DNA of 64,000 nucleotides from Roseospirillum parvum (GTDB lineage Bacteria; Pseudomonadota; Alphaproteobacteria; Rhodospirillales; Rhodospirillaceae). Both the position numbers and the translations under genes were made by a program. Location: positions 238,447 through 302,446 of the forward strand of contig NZ_FNCV01000005.1 of NCBI RefSeq assembly GCF_900100455.1, in the 5' to 3' direction. This document shows, piece by piece, positions 23,590 through 31,906 of the stretch. Each line of letters begins with the position of its first letter. The stretch's first letter is position 1. The notes beneath the pieces were generated by a model that saw only the letters and a program-made list of their open reading frames with translations, made no database searches and was not told the origin of the DNA.

Positions 23590-26120
23590 GCCGGATGCCG
23601 GTGCCGGTGCGTCTGGCCCTGCGCGAATTGCGCGGCGGGGTGCGCGGTTTTCGCATCTTCCTGGCCTGTCTGGCCCTGGGGGTGGCGACCATCGCCGCCG
23701 CCGGCTCGATCGGCTCGGCGGTGGAAAGCGGGCTGGCCAGCGACGCCCGCCGGCTGCTCGGCGGCGATCTCGACTTCAGCCTGATCTACCGCCCCATCCC
23801 GCCCGAGGCGCGGGCCCGCCTGGACGAGATGGGCGCGGTCTCCGAGCAGCGTACCTTGCGCGTCATGGCCGGCAACCCGGACAGTGACCGCCGCGCCCTG
23901 GCCGAACTGAAGACGGTGGACGAGGCCTACCCCCTGATCGGTCAGGTGGAACTGGAACCGCCCCTGCCGCTGGCCGAGGCGCTGGCCCGCCGCGAGGGCG
24001 TCTGGGGCGCGGTGGCCGATCCGGCCCTGCTCACCCGTCTGGAGGCACAGGTGGGCGATGTGCTCACCTTCGGGCAGGCCCGGGTCGAGGTGCGCGCCGC
24101 CCTGATCACCGAGCCCGACCGGGTGGCCAGCGTCACCGCCTTCGGGCCGCGCCTGATGACCGCCCAGCCGGTGCTCGAGGCAAGCGGCCTGATCCTGCCC
24201 GGCAGCCTGATCACCCATGGCTACCGGCTGGCCCTGCCGCCGGGCCGCGATGCGGGGCAGGTGCGGCGCACCCTCAACGCCGAGTTCCCCGACCTGGGCT
24301 GGCGCATTCGCGGCCTGGATCGGGCCGCCCCCGGCCTGCAACGGATGATGGAGCGGGTCACCCTGTTCCTCACCCTGGTCGGGCTGACCGCCCTTCTGGT
24401 CGGCGGCATCGGGGTGGCCAACGCGGTGAAGGCCCATCTGGACGGCCGGGCGGAGACCATCGCCACCCTCAAATGCCTGGGGGCCAGCCGGGCCCAGGTG
24501 GGGCTGACCTACCTCATCCAGATCGGCCTGTTGGGCGGGCTGGGGATCGTCATCGGGCTGGTCCTTGGGGCCCTGGCGCCGCTCGCCGCCCAGGGGCTGG
24601 CTGGCGATCTGTTGCCGATCAAGACGGGCTTCGCGCTCTATCCGGGGCCGCTTGCCCTGGCCGCCCTGTTCGGCGCCCTGACCGGCTTCACCTTCAGTCT
24701 GCTGCCCCTGCTCCGGGCTCAGGTGATGCCCGGCGCCGCGCTGTTCCGCGATGCCGCCCTGGCCGGCGGGGCCGGGGGGCGGCTGCCCTGGCGGATGCGG
24801 CTGGCGCCGTTGCCTTTTGCCGGCCTGCTGGCGGCGCTGACCGTGCTTGCCGCGCCGCGCCCCGACTTCGCGCTTGGCTTCGTGGTGGCGGCGGTGGCCG
24901 GTTTGGTGATCTTCCGTCTGGCCGGCGACGCGGTGACGGCGCTGGCCCGCCGGGTCAGCCCCGGGGCCGGGCGGCCGGGTCTCAGGCTGGCGGTGGCCAA
25001 CCTGCACCGGCCCGGGGCGGCGACCATCAGCGTGCTGCTGTCGCTGGGTCTGGGGCTGACCGTGCTGGTCACCGTGGCCCAGATCGAGGGCAACCTCAAG
25101 GCCCACCTGCTGGGGCGCCTGCCGGAGCGGGCCCCGGCCTTCTTCTTCATTGACCTGCAACCCGACCAGATGCCCGCCTTCCGCGACCTGCTGGACAGCA
25201 CCGAGGGGGTGGAACTGGTCAATCAGGCGCCGATGATCCGCGGCCGGGTGGTGGCCTTGAACGGCGCTCCGGTGGAGATCGACAAGGTGGCGCCCGATGC
25301 CCGCTGGGCGGTTCGCGGCGACCGGGGCCTGACCAGCACCGCCGCGCCGCCCGCCAACCTGGACCTGACGGCCGGGCAGTGGTGGCCCGAGGACTACGCC
25401 GGCCCGCCCCTGATCAGCCTCGCCGACGGCATCGCCGAGGGGTTGGGCGTCGGGGTGGGGGATACCATCGACCTCAACATCCTGGGCCGCACCCTGACCG
25501 GCGAGATCGCCAGTTTGCGCCGGGTCGACTGGTCGAGCCTGTCCATGAACTTCTCGTTCATCCTCTCGCCGGGGGCGCTCGCGGGGGCGCCGGCGACCTG
25601 GATCGCCACCGTCACCGCCGACAGCCCGGCGGCCGAGGACCGGCTGGAAAAGGCGGTCGCCGAGCCGTTCCCCAACGTCTCGGCGATCCGCGTCCGGCAG
25701 GCCCTGGAGAGCGTCAACACCATCCTCGCCGCCGCCGGGCAGGCCATCCGCATGGCCGCCGCCGTGGCCCTGGTGGCCGGCGCCCTGGTGCTGGCCGGCG
25801 CCATCGCCGCCGGCCATCGCCGCCGCCTCTATGACTCGGTGGTGCTGAAGGTGCTGGGCGCGACGCGCGGCGACCTGACCCGGGCCTATGCCCTGGAGTA
25901 CGGGCTGCTGGGGGCCATCGCCGGCCTGCTCGCCGCCGGTCTGGGGACCGGGGCCGCCGCCCTGGTGACGGAAAACCTGATGATGATCCCCTTCACCTTC
26001 CTGCCGACGGTCACCCTGACCACCGTCGCCGGGGCCGGCCTTTTGACCCTGGTGGTCGGCTTCGCCGGGACCTTCAAGGCGCTCAACCAACCGGCCGCGC
26101 CGCTGCTCAAGAACGAGTGA
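23586..26120 (+). CDS. ybbP: ABC transporter permease, FtsX-like (YbbP-like)
   Basis: 844-residue inner-membrane protein with the ten-helix, two-FtsX-domain layout of YbbP: a first helix near 22-45, a long periplasmic domain, FtsX core 1 with VTLFLTLVGLTALLVGGIGVANAV and repeated helices to about residue 400, a middle pair of helices, a second periplasmic domain, and FtsX core 2 at the C-terminus (ALVAGALVLAGAIAAGHRRR... to KALNQPAAPLLKNE). It is energised by the YbbA-like ATPase. The stop is 6 bp before the second mosaic palindromic element. Confidence 0.92.
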   Translation: MSRMPVPVRLALRELRGGVRGFRIFLACLALGVATIAAAGSIGSAVESGLASDARRLLGGDLDFSLIYRPIPPEARARLDEMGAVSEQRTLRVMAGNPDSDRRALAELKTVDEAYPLIGQVELEPPLPLAEALARREGVWGAVADPALLTRLEAQVGDVLTFGQARVEVRAALITEPDRVASVTAFGPRLMTAQPVLEASGLILPGSLITHGYRLALPPGRDAGQVRRTLNAEFPDLGWRIRGLDRAAPGLQRMMERVTLFLTLVGLTALLVGGIGVANAVKAHLDGRAETIATLKCLGASRAQVGLTYLIQIGLLGGLGIVIGLVLGALAPLAAQGLAGDLLPIKTGFALYPGPLALAALFGALTGFTFSLLPLLRAQVMPGAALFRDAALAGGAGGRLPWRMRLAPLPFAGLLAALTVLAAPRPDFALGFVVAAVAGLVIFRLAGDAVTALARRVSPGAGRPGLRLAVANLHRPGAATISVLLSLGLGLTVLVTVAQIEGNLKAHLLGRLPERAPAFFFIDLQPDQMPAFRDLLDSTEGVELVNQAPMIRGRVVALNGAPVEIDKVAPDARWAVRGDRGLTSTAAPPANLDLTAGQWWPEDYAGPPLISLADGIAEGLGVGVGDTIDLNILGRTLTGEIASLRRVDWSSLSMNFSFILSPGALAGAPATWIATVTADSPAAEDRLEKAVAEPFPNVSAIRVRQALESVNTILAAAGQAIRMAAAVALVAGALVLAGAIAAGHRRRLYDSVVLKVLGATRGDLTRAYALEYGLLGAIAGLLAAGLGTGAAALVTENLMMIPFTFLPTVTLTTVAGAGLLTLVVGFAGTFKALNQPAAPLLKNE

Positions 26121-26126
26121 GGGAGG

Positions 26127-26300
26127 CAAGGGGGCGCCGCCCCCTTGACCCCCGCTGGGGAGGCCGGGGGCCTCCCCAGACCCCACCATGAGTCAAAAAC
26201 CCGCCAGGGGGGCTTGCCCCCCTGGCGGGTTTTTAAGTCACGGTGGGGGTCCGGGGGGACCCCTGGTCCCCCCGGCGGGGTCAAGGGGCAGCGCCCCTTG
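26127..26300 (-). repeat. Mosaic palindromic element, copy B (inverted)
   Basis: Read on the minus strand, this 174-bp element has the same module order as the copy at 10238-10440: outer hairpin CAAGGGGCGCTGCCCCTTG, module CCGGGGGGACC facing GGTCCCCCCGG, boundary GACTTAAA, core, boundary TTTGACTCATGG, module CTGGGGAGGCC facing GGCCTCCCCAG, outer hairpin. The core differs: an 18-bp stem (AAAAACCCGCCAGGGGGG with its complement) around a 4-base loop at 26195-26234. It lies between ybbP and thiY, which converge, and its A/T-edged core is a good bidirectional terminator. Confidence 0.88.
26195..26234. terminator. Bidirectional intrinsic terminator (core of copy B)
   Basis: An 18-bp perfect stem with a CTTG loop, beginning AAAAA and ending TTTTT, so either strand's transcript carries a stem followed by a U-run. 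It would end both ybbP (rightward) and thiY (leftward) transcripts. Confidence 0.85.
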
Positions 26301-26306
26301 CTTGCC

Positions 26307-27266
26307 TCAGTCGATCTGGCGGGCGTAGGTGTCGAGCGGTGGCACGGTGTCGATCAGCCCCTGTTCCTTGAGGAAGGCGCCGAAGGTCTCGTAGCGGGTG
26401 GTGTCCAGCGCGGCGGGGCGCAGGGCGAAGCGGGGCAGGGTGTCGGCCCAGGCCCGCCGGTTCAGCTCGTCGTTCAGGTCCGGGTAGGCCTGGGCGAACA
26501 TCTCCCAGCTTTCCTCGGGGTGGTTGACCATGTGCCGGGTGGCCCGGCCGATGGCGGCGACCAGCTTGGGCAGGCGGGGATCGTCCAGGTGGTCGCGGTG
26601 GGCCACCAGCACCAGCTCGTCATAGGCCGGCACGCCGTGCTCCTCGGGATAGAAGGCGCGGCCCGGGGTGCCGTTGATGTCCATCTGGTTGAGCTCGAAG
26701 TTGCGGAAGGCGCCGATGGTGGCATCCACCTTGCCGGCAACGATGGACGGCGAGAGGGCGAAGTTGACGTTGATCAGCTCCACCTCGTCCAGCTTGACCC
26801 CATGGCTGGCCAGCATGGTGCCGAGCAGGGCGTCCTCGAAGCCGCCCACCGAGTAGCCGATCTTGCGCCCCTTGAGGTCGGCCAGGGTCTTGATCGGCCC
26901 CTCGTCCAGCACCACCACCGAGTTGAGCGGCGTGGCGACCAGCGTGGCGATGCGCACCAGGGGCAGCCCGGCGGCCGCCTGCATGTGGACCTGGGGCTGA
27001 TAGGTGACCGCCACCTCGGCCTTTTCGGCGGCGACCAGCTTGGGCGGGTCGTTGGGATCGGCCGGGGCGATCAGTTCCACTTCAAGGCCGGCCTCGGCGA
27101 AGTAGCCGGCCTCTTGGGCCACCACCAGCGGCCCGTGGTCCGGATTGACGAACCAGTCGAGCAGCACGGTCAGCGGCTTGGCGGCGGCCGGCGGGATGGT
27201 CAGGGCGAGTAGGCAGAAGGCCAGGGCCAGAGGGCGCAAGAGGGGGCGCAAAAGTCGGCGCAACAT
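26307..27266 (-). CDS. thiY: Thiamine-precursor (HMP-type) ABC transporter, binding protein
   Basis: Periplasmic binding protein of the NMT1/THI5-like fold, 319 residues. Signal peptide of about 29 residues (PLALAFCLLALTIPPAAA). The mature part shows LDWFVNPDHGPLVVAQEAGYF and GRKIGYSVGGFEDALLG, typical of ThiY. The TPP riboswitch at the head of the operon supports a role in thiamine or pyrimidine (HMP or formylaminopyrimidine) uptake. Last gene of thiZ-thiX-thiY; it starts 15 bp after thiX. Confidence 0.9.
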   Translation of the reverse strand: MLRRLLRPLLRPLALAFCLLALTIPPAAAKPLTVLLDWFVNPDHGPLVVAQEAGYFAEAGLEVELIAPADPNDPPKLVAAEKAEVAVTYQPQVHMQAAAGLPLVRIATLVATPLNSVVVLDEGPIKTLADLKGRKIGYSVGGFEDALLGTMLASHGVKLDEVELINVNFALSPSIVAGKVDATIGAFRNFELNQMDINGTPGRAFYPEEHGVPAYDELVLVAHRDHLDDPRLPKLVAAIGRATRHMVNHPEESWEMFAQAYPDLNDELNRRAWADTLPRFALRPAALDTTRYETFGAFLKEQGLIDTVPPLDTYARQID

Positions 27267-27281
27267 GGCGGGTCCTTTTGG

Positions 27282-28061
27282 TCAGGCGGAAGGAGCCGCC
27301 CGGGTGCGGCTGTCCGGCACCCAGGGCAGCAGGCGGGCAAGGCCCCGGTCGACCGCCCAGTAGAGGGCGACGGCGAACAGGGCCAAGGTGAACAGGGCGG
27401 CGAACATCAGGTCGATCTGCATCCGCGCGTTGGCGTGCAACATCAGGTAGCCGAGGCCGCCGCTGGCCCCGACCCACTCGCCAACCACGGCGCCGATGGG
27501 GGCCACCGCGGTGGCCACCCGCAGGCCCGAGGCCAGGGCGGGCAGGGCGGCCGGCAGGCGGACCAGCAGCAGCACCCGCCACGGCCGGGCCTGCATGACC
27601 CGGGCCTGATCGAGCCACAGGGGGTCGGTCTGGCGCAGGCCGTCGAGGAAGGCGGCGGTGACCGGGAAGTAGATGATCAGGGTCGCCATGGCGACCTTCG
27701 AGGCCAGCCCGTAGCCCAGCCACAGCACCAGCAGCGGGGCGATGGCGAACACCGGGATGGCCTGGCTGATCACCAGCAGGGGCAGCAGCCAGCGTTCCAG
27801 GGTCCGCACCTGGGCCAGGGCCAGGGCCGAGACCACGCCGAGCAGGCACCCCAGCAACAGGCCGAGCAGGATCTCGGCGCCGGTGATCAGCGCGTGGTCG
27901 AGCAGCAAGGGCGCCTTGGCCCAGGCGGTCTGGGCGGTGGTCAGCGGCCCGGGCAGCAGGTAGTCGCGTTCTCCGTTCAGCCAGTGGGCGGCCTGCCACA
28001 GCAGCAGCAGGCCGGCCAGGGTGACCAGCGGGCGGACCACTCGGGCGAGGCGCTGGCTCAT
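27282..28061 (-). CDS. thiX: Thiamine-precursor ABC transporter, permease
   Basis: 259-residue inner-membrane permease of the SsuC/TauC type with six predicted helices; the EAA-like loop is near LRQTDPLWLDQARVMQARPW. The ATG at 28061 overlaps the stop of the ATPase gene by four bases (ATGA), indicating coupled translation. The riboswitch upstream assigns the transporter to thiamine precursors; by sequence alone it could be mistaken for a sulfonate or nitrate permease. Confidence 0.9.
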   Translation of the reverse strand: MSQRLARVVRPLVTLAGLLLLWQAAHWLNGERDYLLPGPLTTAQTAWAKAPLLLDHALITGAEILLGLLLGCLLGVVSALALAQVRTLERWLLPLLVISQAIPVFAIAPLLVLWLGYGLASKVAMATLIIYFPVTAAFLDGLRQTDPLWLDQARVMQARPWRVLLLVRLPAALPALASGLRVATAVAPIGAVVGEWVGASGGLGYLMLHANARMQIDLMFAALFTLALFAVALYWAVDRGLARLLPWVPDSRTRAAPSA

Positions 28062-28840
28062 CGGCCGCCCTCCGCCGCCAGATGGTGCAGGCGCTCGAGC
28101 AGCGCGGCATGGCGGGCCGGCAGGTCGCCGGCGGTGGGGGAGCGGGGCGGCACCCCGGGGGGAATGATCGGGGTGTCGAGGCGGGCCGGCCGACCGTGCA
28201 GGATGAGAATGCGGTGGGCCAGCCTCAAGGCTTCCATGGGGTCGTGGGTGACCATCAGCACGGTGCGCCCGGCCAGGGTGCGCGCGGCGAGGTCCTGCAG
28301 GTCGAGCCGGGTCACCGGGTCGAGGGCCGAGAACGGCTCGTCCATCAGCACCACCGGGCGGTCTTCCATCAGGGTGCGGACCAGGGCGGCGCGTTGGCGC
28401 ATGCCGCCGGACAGGGCGTCGGGGCGCAGCCCGGCCTGGGCCTTCAGGCCGACCGCCTGAAGCAGCGTCGCCAATCGCACCCGATCCACCGGCTGGCCGC
28501 GCAGGCGGGCCCCCAGGGCGCCGTTGTCGGCCACCGAGAGCCAGGGCAGCAGGCCATCGGATTGGGCCATGTAGGCCACCCGGCCGGCCAGTCCACCAGT
28601 CCGCCCGTCCGTCAGGTCGCCATCCGGCCCCAGACCGGCCAGCGCCTTGAGCAGGGTGGACTTGCCCACCCCGCTGGGGCCGAGCACGGCGGTCCACTGG
28701 CCGACCGGCAGGGACAGCCGGAGCGGCCGGCTGAGCGGGGCGCCGCCGGCCTTGAGGATCAGGCCGGCCACCTCGATGGTCGCCGGGTCGCCGGGCGACT
28801 CGGGGTGCGGAGGGTCTGCGGGCGGTACGCGGTCGAGCAC
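28058..28840 (-). CDS. thiZ: Thiamine-precursor ABC transporter, ATP-binding protein
   Basis: ATPase of 260 residues with Walker A GPSGVGKST, signature LSGGMRQR, Walker B VVLMDEPFSALD and H-loop MVTHDPMEALR. The best start is the GTG at 28840, which has GAGG six bases upstream. That GAGG is part of the 3' strand of the riboswitch P1 stem, so ligand binding would hide it. First gene of the thiZXY operon. Confidence 0.9.
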   Translation of the reverse strand: MLDRVPPADPPHPESPGDPATIEVAGLILKAGGAPLSRPLRLSLPVGQWTAVLGPSGVGKSTLLKALAGLGPDGDLTDGRTGGLAGRVAYMAQSDGLLPWLSVADNGALGARLRGQPVDRVRLATLLQAVGLKAQAGLRPDALSGGMRQRAALVRTLMEDRPVVLMDEPFSALDPVTRLDLQDLAARTLAGRTVLMVTHDPMEALRLAHRILILHGRPARLDTPIIPPGVPPRSPTAGDLPARHAALLERLHHLAAEGGR

Positions 28841-28846
28841 GGAAAA

Positions 28847-28962
28847 CCTCGTCCCTTCGCCGGCATTACCCGGATCAGGTGCACGCGAGTGGCGTCTAGG
28901 GGTCGTTTCCCGTTGCCTGGAAACCTCTCAGCCCGCGGCGCGCGAGCTCCCCCCGAGTGGAA
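28847..28962 (-). promoter_or_regulatory. TPP riboswitch (THI element)
   Basis: On the minus strand the conserved blocks appear in order: GGGGGGAGC, GGCTGAGAGG (28924-28933), a variable arm, ACCTGATCCGGGTAATGCCGG and GAAGGGA. The P1 stem pairs CTCG (28954-28957) with CGAG at the 3' end (28848-28851). That 3' strand includes the GAGG used as ribosome site of thiZ, so thiamine pyrophosphate binding should block translation start; no terminator hairpin lies between the aptamer and thiZ. Confidence 0.95.
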
Positions 28963-29067
28963 GTCGCGAGTCTGTAACCGAAACCGGTCGGCGGTCAAGG
29001 GGGTTGCCGAAGCGGGGCCGGCGGGCGATGACGGAATGTGGTGAGAGCAAAGCGGAGGAAAGGGCCG

Positions 29068-29550
29068 ATGCGTGGCTGGCTGGTCTTGCTGTGGCTGGTT
29101 GTCTGGACTCCTCTGGCCTCTCCGGCCCTGGCCGAAGGAGGGGCCGAGGGGACGGCGCCAGTCTACCCCGAGCGGGCGGTGATCGAGACCGCCGACCCGG
29201 CGGCGCGCCACGTCTTCCGGGTCGCGCTGGCGGTCACCCCGGCCGAGCGCGCGCGCGGCCTGATGCATCGCGCGCACCTGCCGGCCGACGCCGGGATGCT
29301 GTTCGACTTCGGGGCCACCGGGCGGGTCGCCATGTGGATGAAGAACACCCTGATCGGCCTCGACATGCTGTTCCTCGACGCCGGCGGCCGGGTGGTCTGG
29401 ATCAAGGCCGACGCCGAACCCGGTTCCGAGGCGATCATCGCCAGCCCATGGCCGGCCCGCGCCGTGCTGGAGGTGCCGGGGGGCACCGCCGCCCGCCTGT
29501 CCATCGACCCCGGCGACGTGGTCCGCCACCCGATGTTCGACCAACCCTGA
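29068..29550 (+). CDS. DUF192-family secreted protein
   Basis: 160 residues. The signal peptide begins MRGWLVLLWLVVWTPLASPALA and the mature protein carries the family hallmark MWMKNTLIGLDMLFLD plus LMHRAHLPADAGMLFDF. DUF192 proteins are small beta proteins of unknown function. The ATG at 29068 is chosen because GCGGAGGAAAGG precedes it and the signal peptide starts there; an in-frame GTG lies ten codons upstream. It is divergent from the riboswitch-controlled thi operon and convergent with the next gene. Confidence 0.88.
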   Translation: MRGWLVLLWLVVWTPLASPALAEGGAEGTAPVYPERAVIETADPAARHVFRVALAVTPAERARGLMHRAHLPADAGMLFDFGATGRVAMWMKNTLIGLDMLFLDAGGRVVWIKADAEPGSEAIIASPWPARAVLEVPGGTAARLSIDPGDVVRHPMFDQP

Positions 29551-29557
29551 GCCCGTC

Positions 29558-31321
29558 TCAGGCCGGCGGGCGGACGGTCAGCAGGGCGGTCAGGTCGTCG
29601 CTCAGCGGTCGCTGGAGGCGCGACAGGAAGGGGTCGAGCAGCCCTTCCAGGGCCAGCCCGGGGCCGGCCGCGCGGGCGGCCTCGGCGAGCAACTGGCGCA
29701 CCCCCTCCCGGCCCAGGGAGCCCCCCTCGTCGCGGCCGCATTCGGTCAGCGCGTCGCTGTGCATCAGCAGGGCCTGGCCGGGGGCGAAATCCATCTGCCG
29801 GGTGTCGTACTGGCCGCCGGCCAGGATGCCCAGCGGCAGCCCGGCGCCCTGGCCGGCGGTGACCTCGCCGCTGGCCAGATCGACCACCAGCGGCGCCGGG
29901 GCCGAGGCGGCGGCGTAGCTCAGGCGGTGCTCGACGGTGTCGAACACGGTGAACAGGGCGGTGGCGTACTGGCCGGTGGGCAGCAGGCCGGCCAGCCGGG
30001 TGTTGAGGCGGGTCAGGAAGTGGCCGGGGTCCTCCATGCCGCCGCGCAGGTCCTCGAGCAGGGTGTGCAGGCGGAAGGTGTTCAGCGCCGAGGAAATGCC
30101 ATGGCCGGCGAAATCGACCATCCACAGGGCGAGGCGCCGGTTGTCCAGGGCGACCACGCCGAACAGGTCGCCGCCCAGCTCGGCCGAGGTCTCGAAGTGG
30201 GTTTCCAGCCGCAGGCCGAAGCGCTGGCCCAGGGTGGTCAGGCGGCCCGCCTCGGGCAGCAGTTCCTGTTGCATGCGCCGGGCGGCGTCCAGGTCGTCGG
30301 CCAGCCGGGCCTTGAAGGCCTCGAGGTCGGCCCGGGTGTCGCGCAGCTTGGCCTGCATGGCTGGCACCACCGGGTCGCGCCCCCGGGTCACCGCCAGTTC
30401 GCGGGCCTCTTCCGGGTTCGCCGTCTGACCCTCGGTGAGGATGGTGGCAACCACCTGATTGCCGCGCCCCCGGTACTCCAGGCTGTCGAAGGACAGGTCG
30501 CGGGCCAGGGCGATGCCGCGGCCGTGGGTGTCGAAGACACGCTCCGGGTCCATGGTCAGGTAGCGCCGCCAGTCGAAGCCGGCGCCCTGGTCGGTGATGG
30601 TCACCTCGATCTCGCGGGCCCGGCGTTCGAAGGTCACCTCCACCTCGCGGTCGCGCCATTCGGGGTTGGCCAGTCGGCGGGCGATTTCCCCGTCCAGTCC
30701 GCCGTCGGCCAGCAGGGCGGTCTTCTCGGCGTAGGTGATACCGAGGTTGCCGTGCTCGACCGCGTTGAGCATCAGCTCCGACAGTCCGACCACGCGGCGC
30801 CGGGGTTGCGGCATGGCGGCGGCCAGGACGACCGCCAGATCGCTGCCCTGGCGCGGCGTGCGGAAGGTGAAGCGCCCGGCCTCGAGCAGGCCCAGGGCCA
30901 GGGTGCGTTGGTCCACCTCGTCGCTGAGCCGGCGGTAGCGGGCCCGGTCGGCCACCGCGGCGGCGACCACCTGGAGCAGAAGCTCCGGATCGAGCGGCTT
31001 GGTCAGGTAGTAGTAGACCCCGGCGGCAATGCCCTCGACGATCTCTTCCTGGCGGTCGGCGGCGGTCTGCATGACCACCGGCAGGCCGTCCAGCGCCGGG
31101 GTTGCCTTCAGGCGGGCCATCACCTCCATGCCGTCCATGCGCGGCATGCGCCGGTCGAGCAGCACCACGTCGAAGCTGTTGCCCTCGCGCTCCAGCAGGG
31201 CCCAGCCGTCGTCGCCGTCCTCGGCCTGGACAACGGTGTAGCCGGCGCCGGAGAGGTGGGCCTCGAGCAGGGTGCGCACCGGCAGGCTGTCGTCGATGAC
31301 CAGGATGCGGGCGCTCGACAT
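29558..31321 (-). CDS. Response regulator with fused anti-sigma-type ATPase and PP2C phosphatase
   Basis: 587 residues in three parts. Receiver 1-120: acidic pocket D10/D11, phospho-acceptor D56 in LLDRRMPRMDG, and the conserved Lys in YYYLTKPLD. HATPase_c of the RsbW/SpoIIAB type at about 150-310: N-box ELMLNAVEHGN, G1 DQGAGFD, G2 GRGIALARDL. After a coiled coil (about 325-365) comes a SpoIIE-like PP2C phosphatase to the end: AELGGDLFGV, MVDFAGHGISSAL, MHSDALTE and LSDDLTAL. Kinase and phosphatase of a partner switch therefore share one chain under phosphorylation control. The likely substrate is the STAS protein encoded immediately upstream. Pseudomonas HsbR and Shewanella CrsR have the same domains, but with PP2C in the middle. 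Confidence 0.9.
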   Translation of the reverse strand: MSSARILVIDDSLPVRTLLEAHLSGAGYTVVQAEDGDDGWALLEREGNSFDVVLLDRRMPRMDGMEVMARLKATPALDGLPVVMQTAADRQEEIVEGIAAGVYYYLTKPLDPELLLQVVAAAVADRARYRRLSDEVDQRTLALGLLEAGRFTFRTPRQGSDLAVVLAAAMPQPRRRVVGLSELMLNAVEHGNLGITYAEKTALLADGGLDGEIARRLANPEWRDREVEVTFERRAREIEVTITDQGAGFDWRRYLTMDPERVFDTHGRGIALARDLSFDSLEYRGRGNQVVATILTEGQTANPEEARELAVTRGRDPVVPAMQAKLRDTRADLEAFKARLADDLDAARRMQQELLPEAGRLTTLGQRFGLRLETHFETSAELGGDLFGVVALDNRRLALWMVDFAGHGISSALNTFRLHTLLEDLRGGMEDPGHFLTRLNTRLAGLLPTGQYATALFTVFDTVEHRLSYAAASAPAPLVVDLASGEVTAGQGAGLPLGILAGGQYDTRQMDFAPGQALLMHSDALTECGRDEGGSLGREGVRQLLAEAARAAGPGLALEGLLDPFLSRLQRPLSDDLTALLTVRPPA

Positions 31322-31402
31322 GGCGGGGGGTCCTCGTGGTGGCGGCCCTGGGGGGCGCCGGGTGGGCCGCAGGTTGGGCGCCGGGTGACCTGCCTGGGAA
31401 TG

Positions 31403-31437
31403 GAAACGGGCCGGCCGGGGATGGGCCGGCCCGTTTC
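31403..31437 (-). terminator. Hairpin between STAS and REC-PP2C genes
   Basis: A perfect 14-bp stem (GAAACGGGCCGGCC with its complement) and 7-base loop in the 191-bp gap between the two genes. There is no T-run, so attenuation or mRNA stabilisation is as likely as termination. Confidence 0.6.
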
Positions 31438-31512
31438 GGGGTCCGTTCGCGATGGGCCTGCGGTGTCGCCCCGGGTCCGGTGGGTGGGCCTACCTGCCGG
31501 GGCGCCGGGGGC

Positions 31513-31830
31513 TCAGTCGGTGGTGCGCTGGACGATATGGAACAGGGTGTCGAAACGGGCCAGTTCCAGGGTTTCGCGAACCTCGCCCTTGGGGTCGACC
31601 AGCAGCACCGAGGCGTTGCCGGCCTCGGCCTGCTCGCGCAGGGTGAGCAGGAAGCCAAGGCCGGCCGAGTCCATGAAGGCAAGTTCCTTCAGGTTGACCT
31701 CGATCTGGCCCGGGCGGGCGGCCATCAGCTCGCTGACCAGGCGGTCGAAGTCGCCCCGGTCGTGGCTGGTCAGGCGCTCGCTGAGGTGGACGATGACGGT
31801 GCTTCCATCCTTGGTGATCTGGTGCTTCAC
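31513..31830 (-). CDS. STAS-domain anti-sigma-factor antagonist
   Basis: A stand-alone STAS domain of 105 residues (SpoIIAA/RsbV type). The conserved loop reads FMDSAGLGFLL, with S55 as the likely phospho-acceptor for the HATPase domain encoded next. The start is a GTG at 31830 (KHQITKDGSTVIVHL) with GCGGAG upstream; no nearer ATG fits the fold. It lies between a chemoreceptor gene and the REC-HATPase-PP2C gene, all on one strand. No sigma factor gene of the matching type is found in the window. Confidence 0.88.
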   Translation of the reverse strand: MKHQITKDGSTVIVHLSERLTSHDRGDFDRLVSELMAARPGQIEVNLKELAFMDSAGLGFLLTLREQAEAGNASVLLVDPKGEVRETLELARFDTLFHIVQRTTD

Positions 31831-31906
31831 GGCGTGACGTCTCCGCGTTTGACGGGGGCATGGGGCGGCGCCAGCAAGGCGGCCACCCGGGAGAGGAGCG
31901 GTTGGC

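Noticed and set aside
23175..26189. Leftward open frame of 1004 codons opposite ybbP
   Set aside because: Gly/Gln/His-rich antisense frame with no motif; the sense-strand permease is clear.
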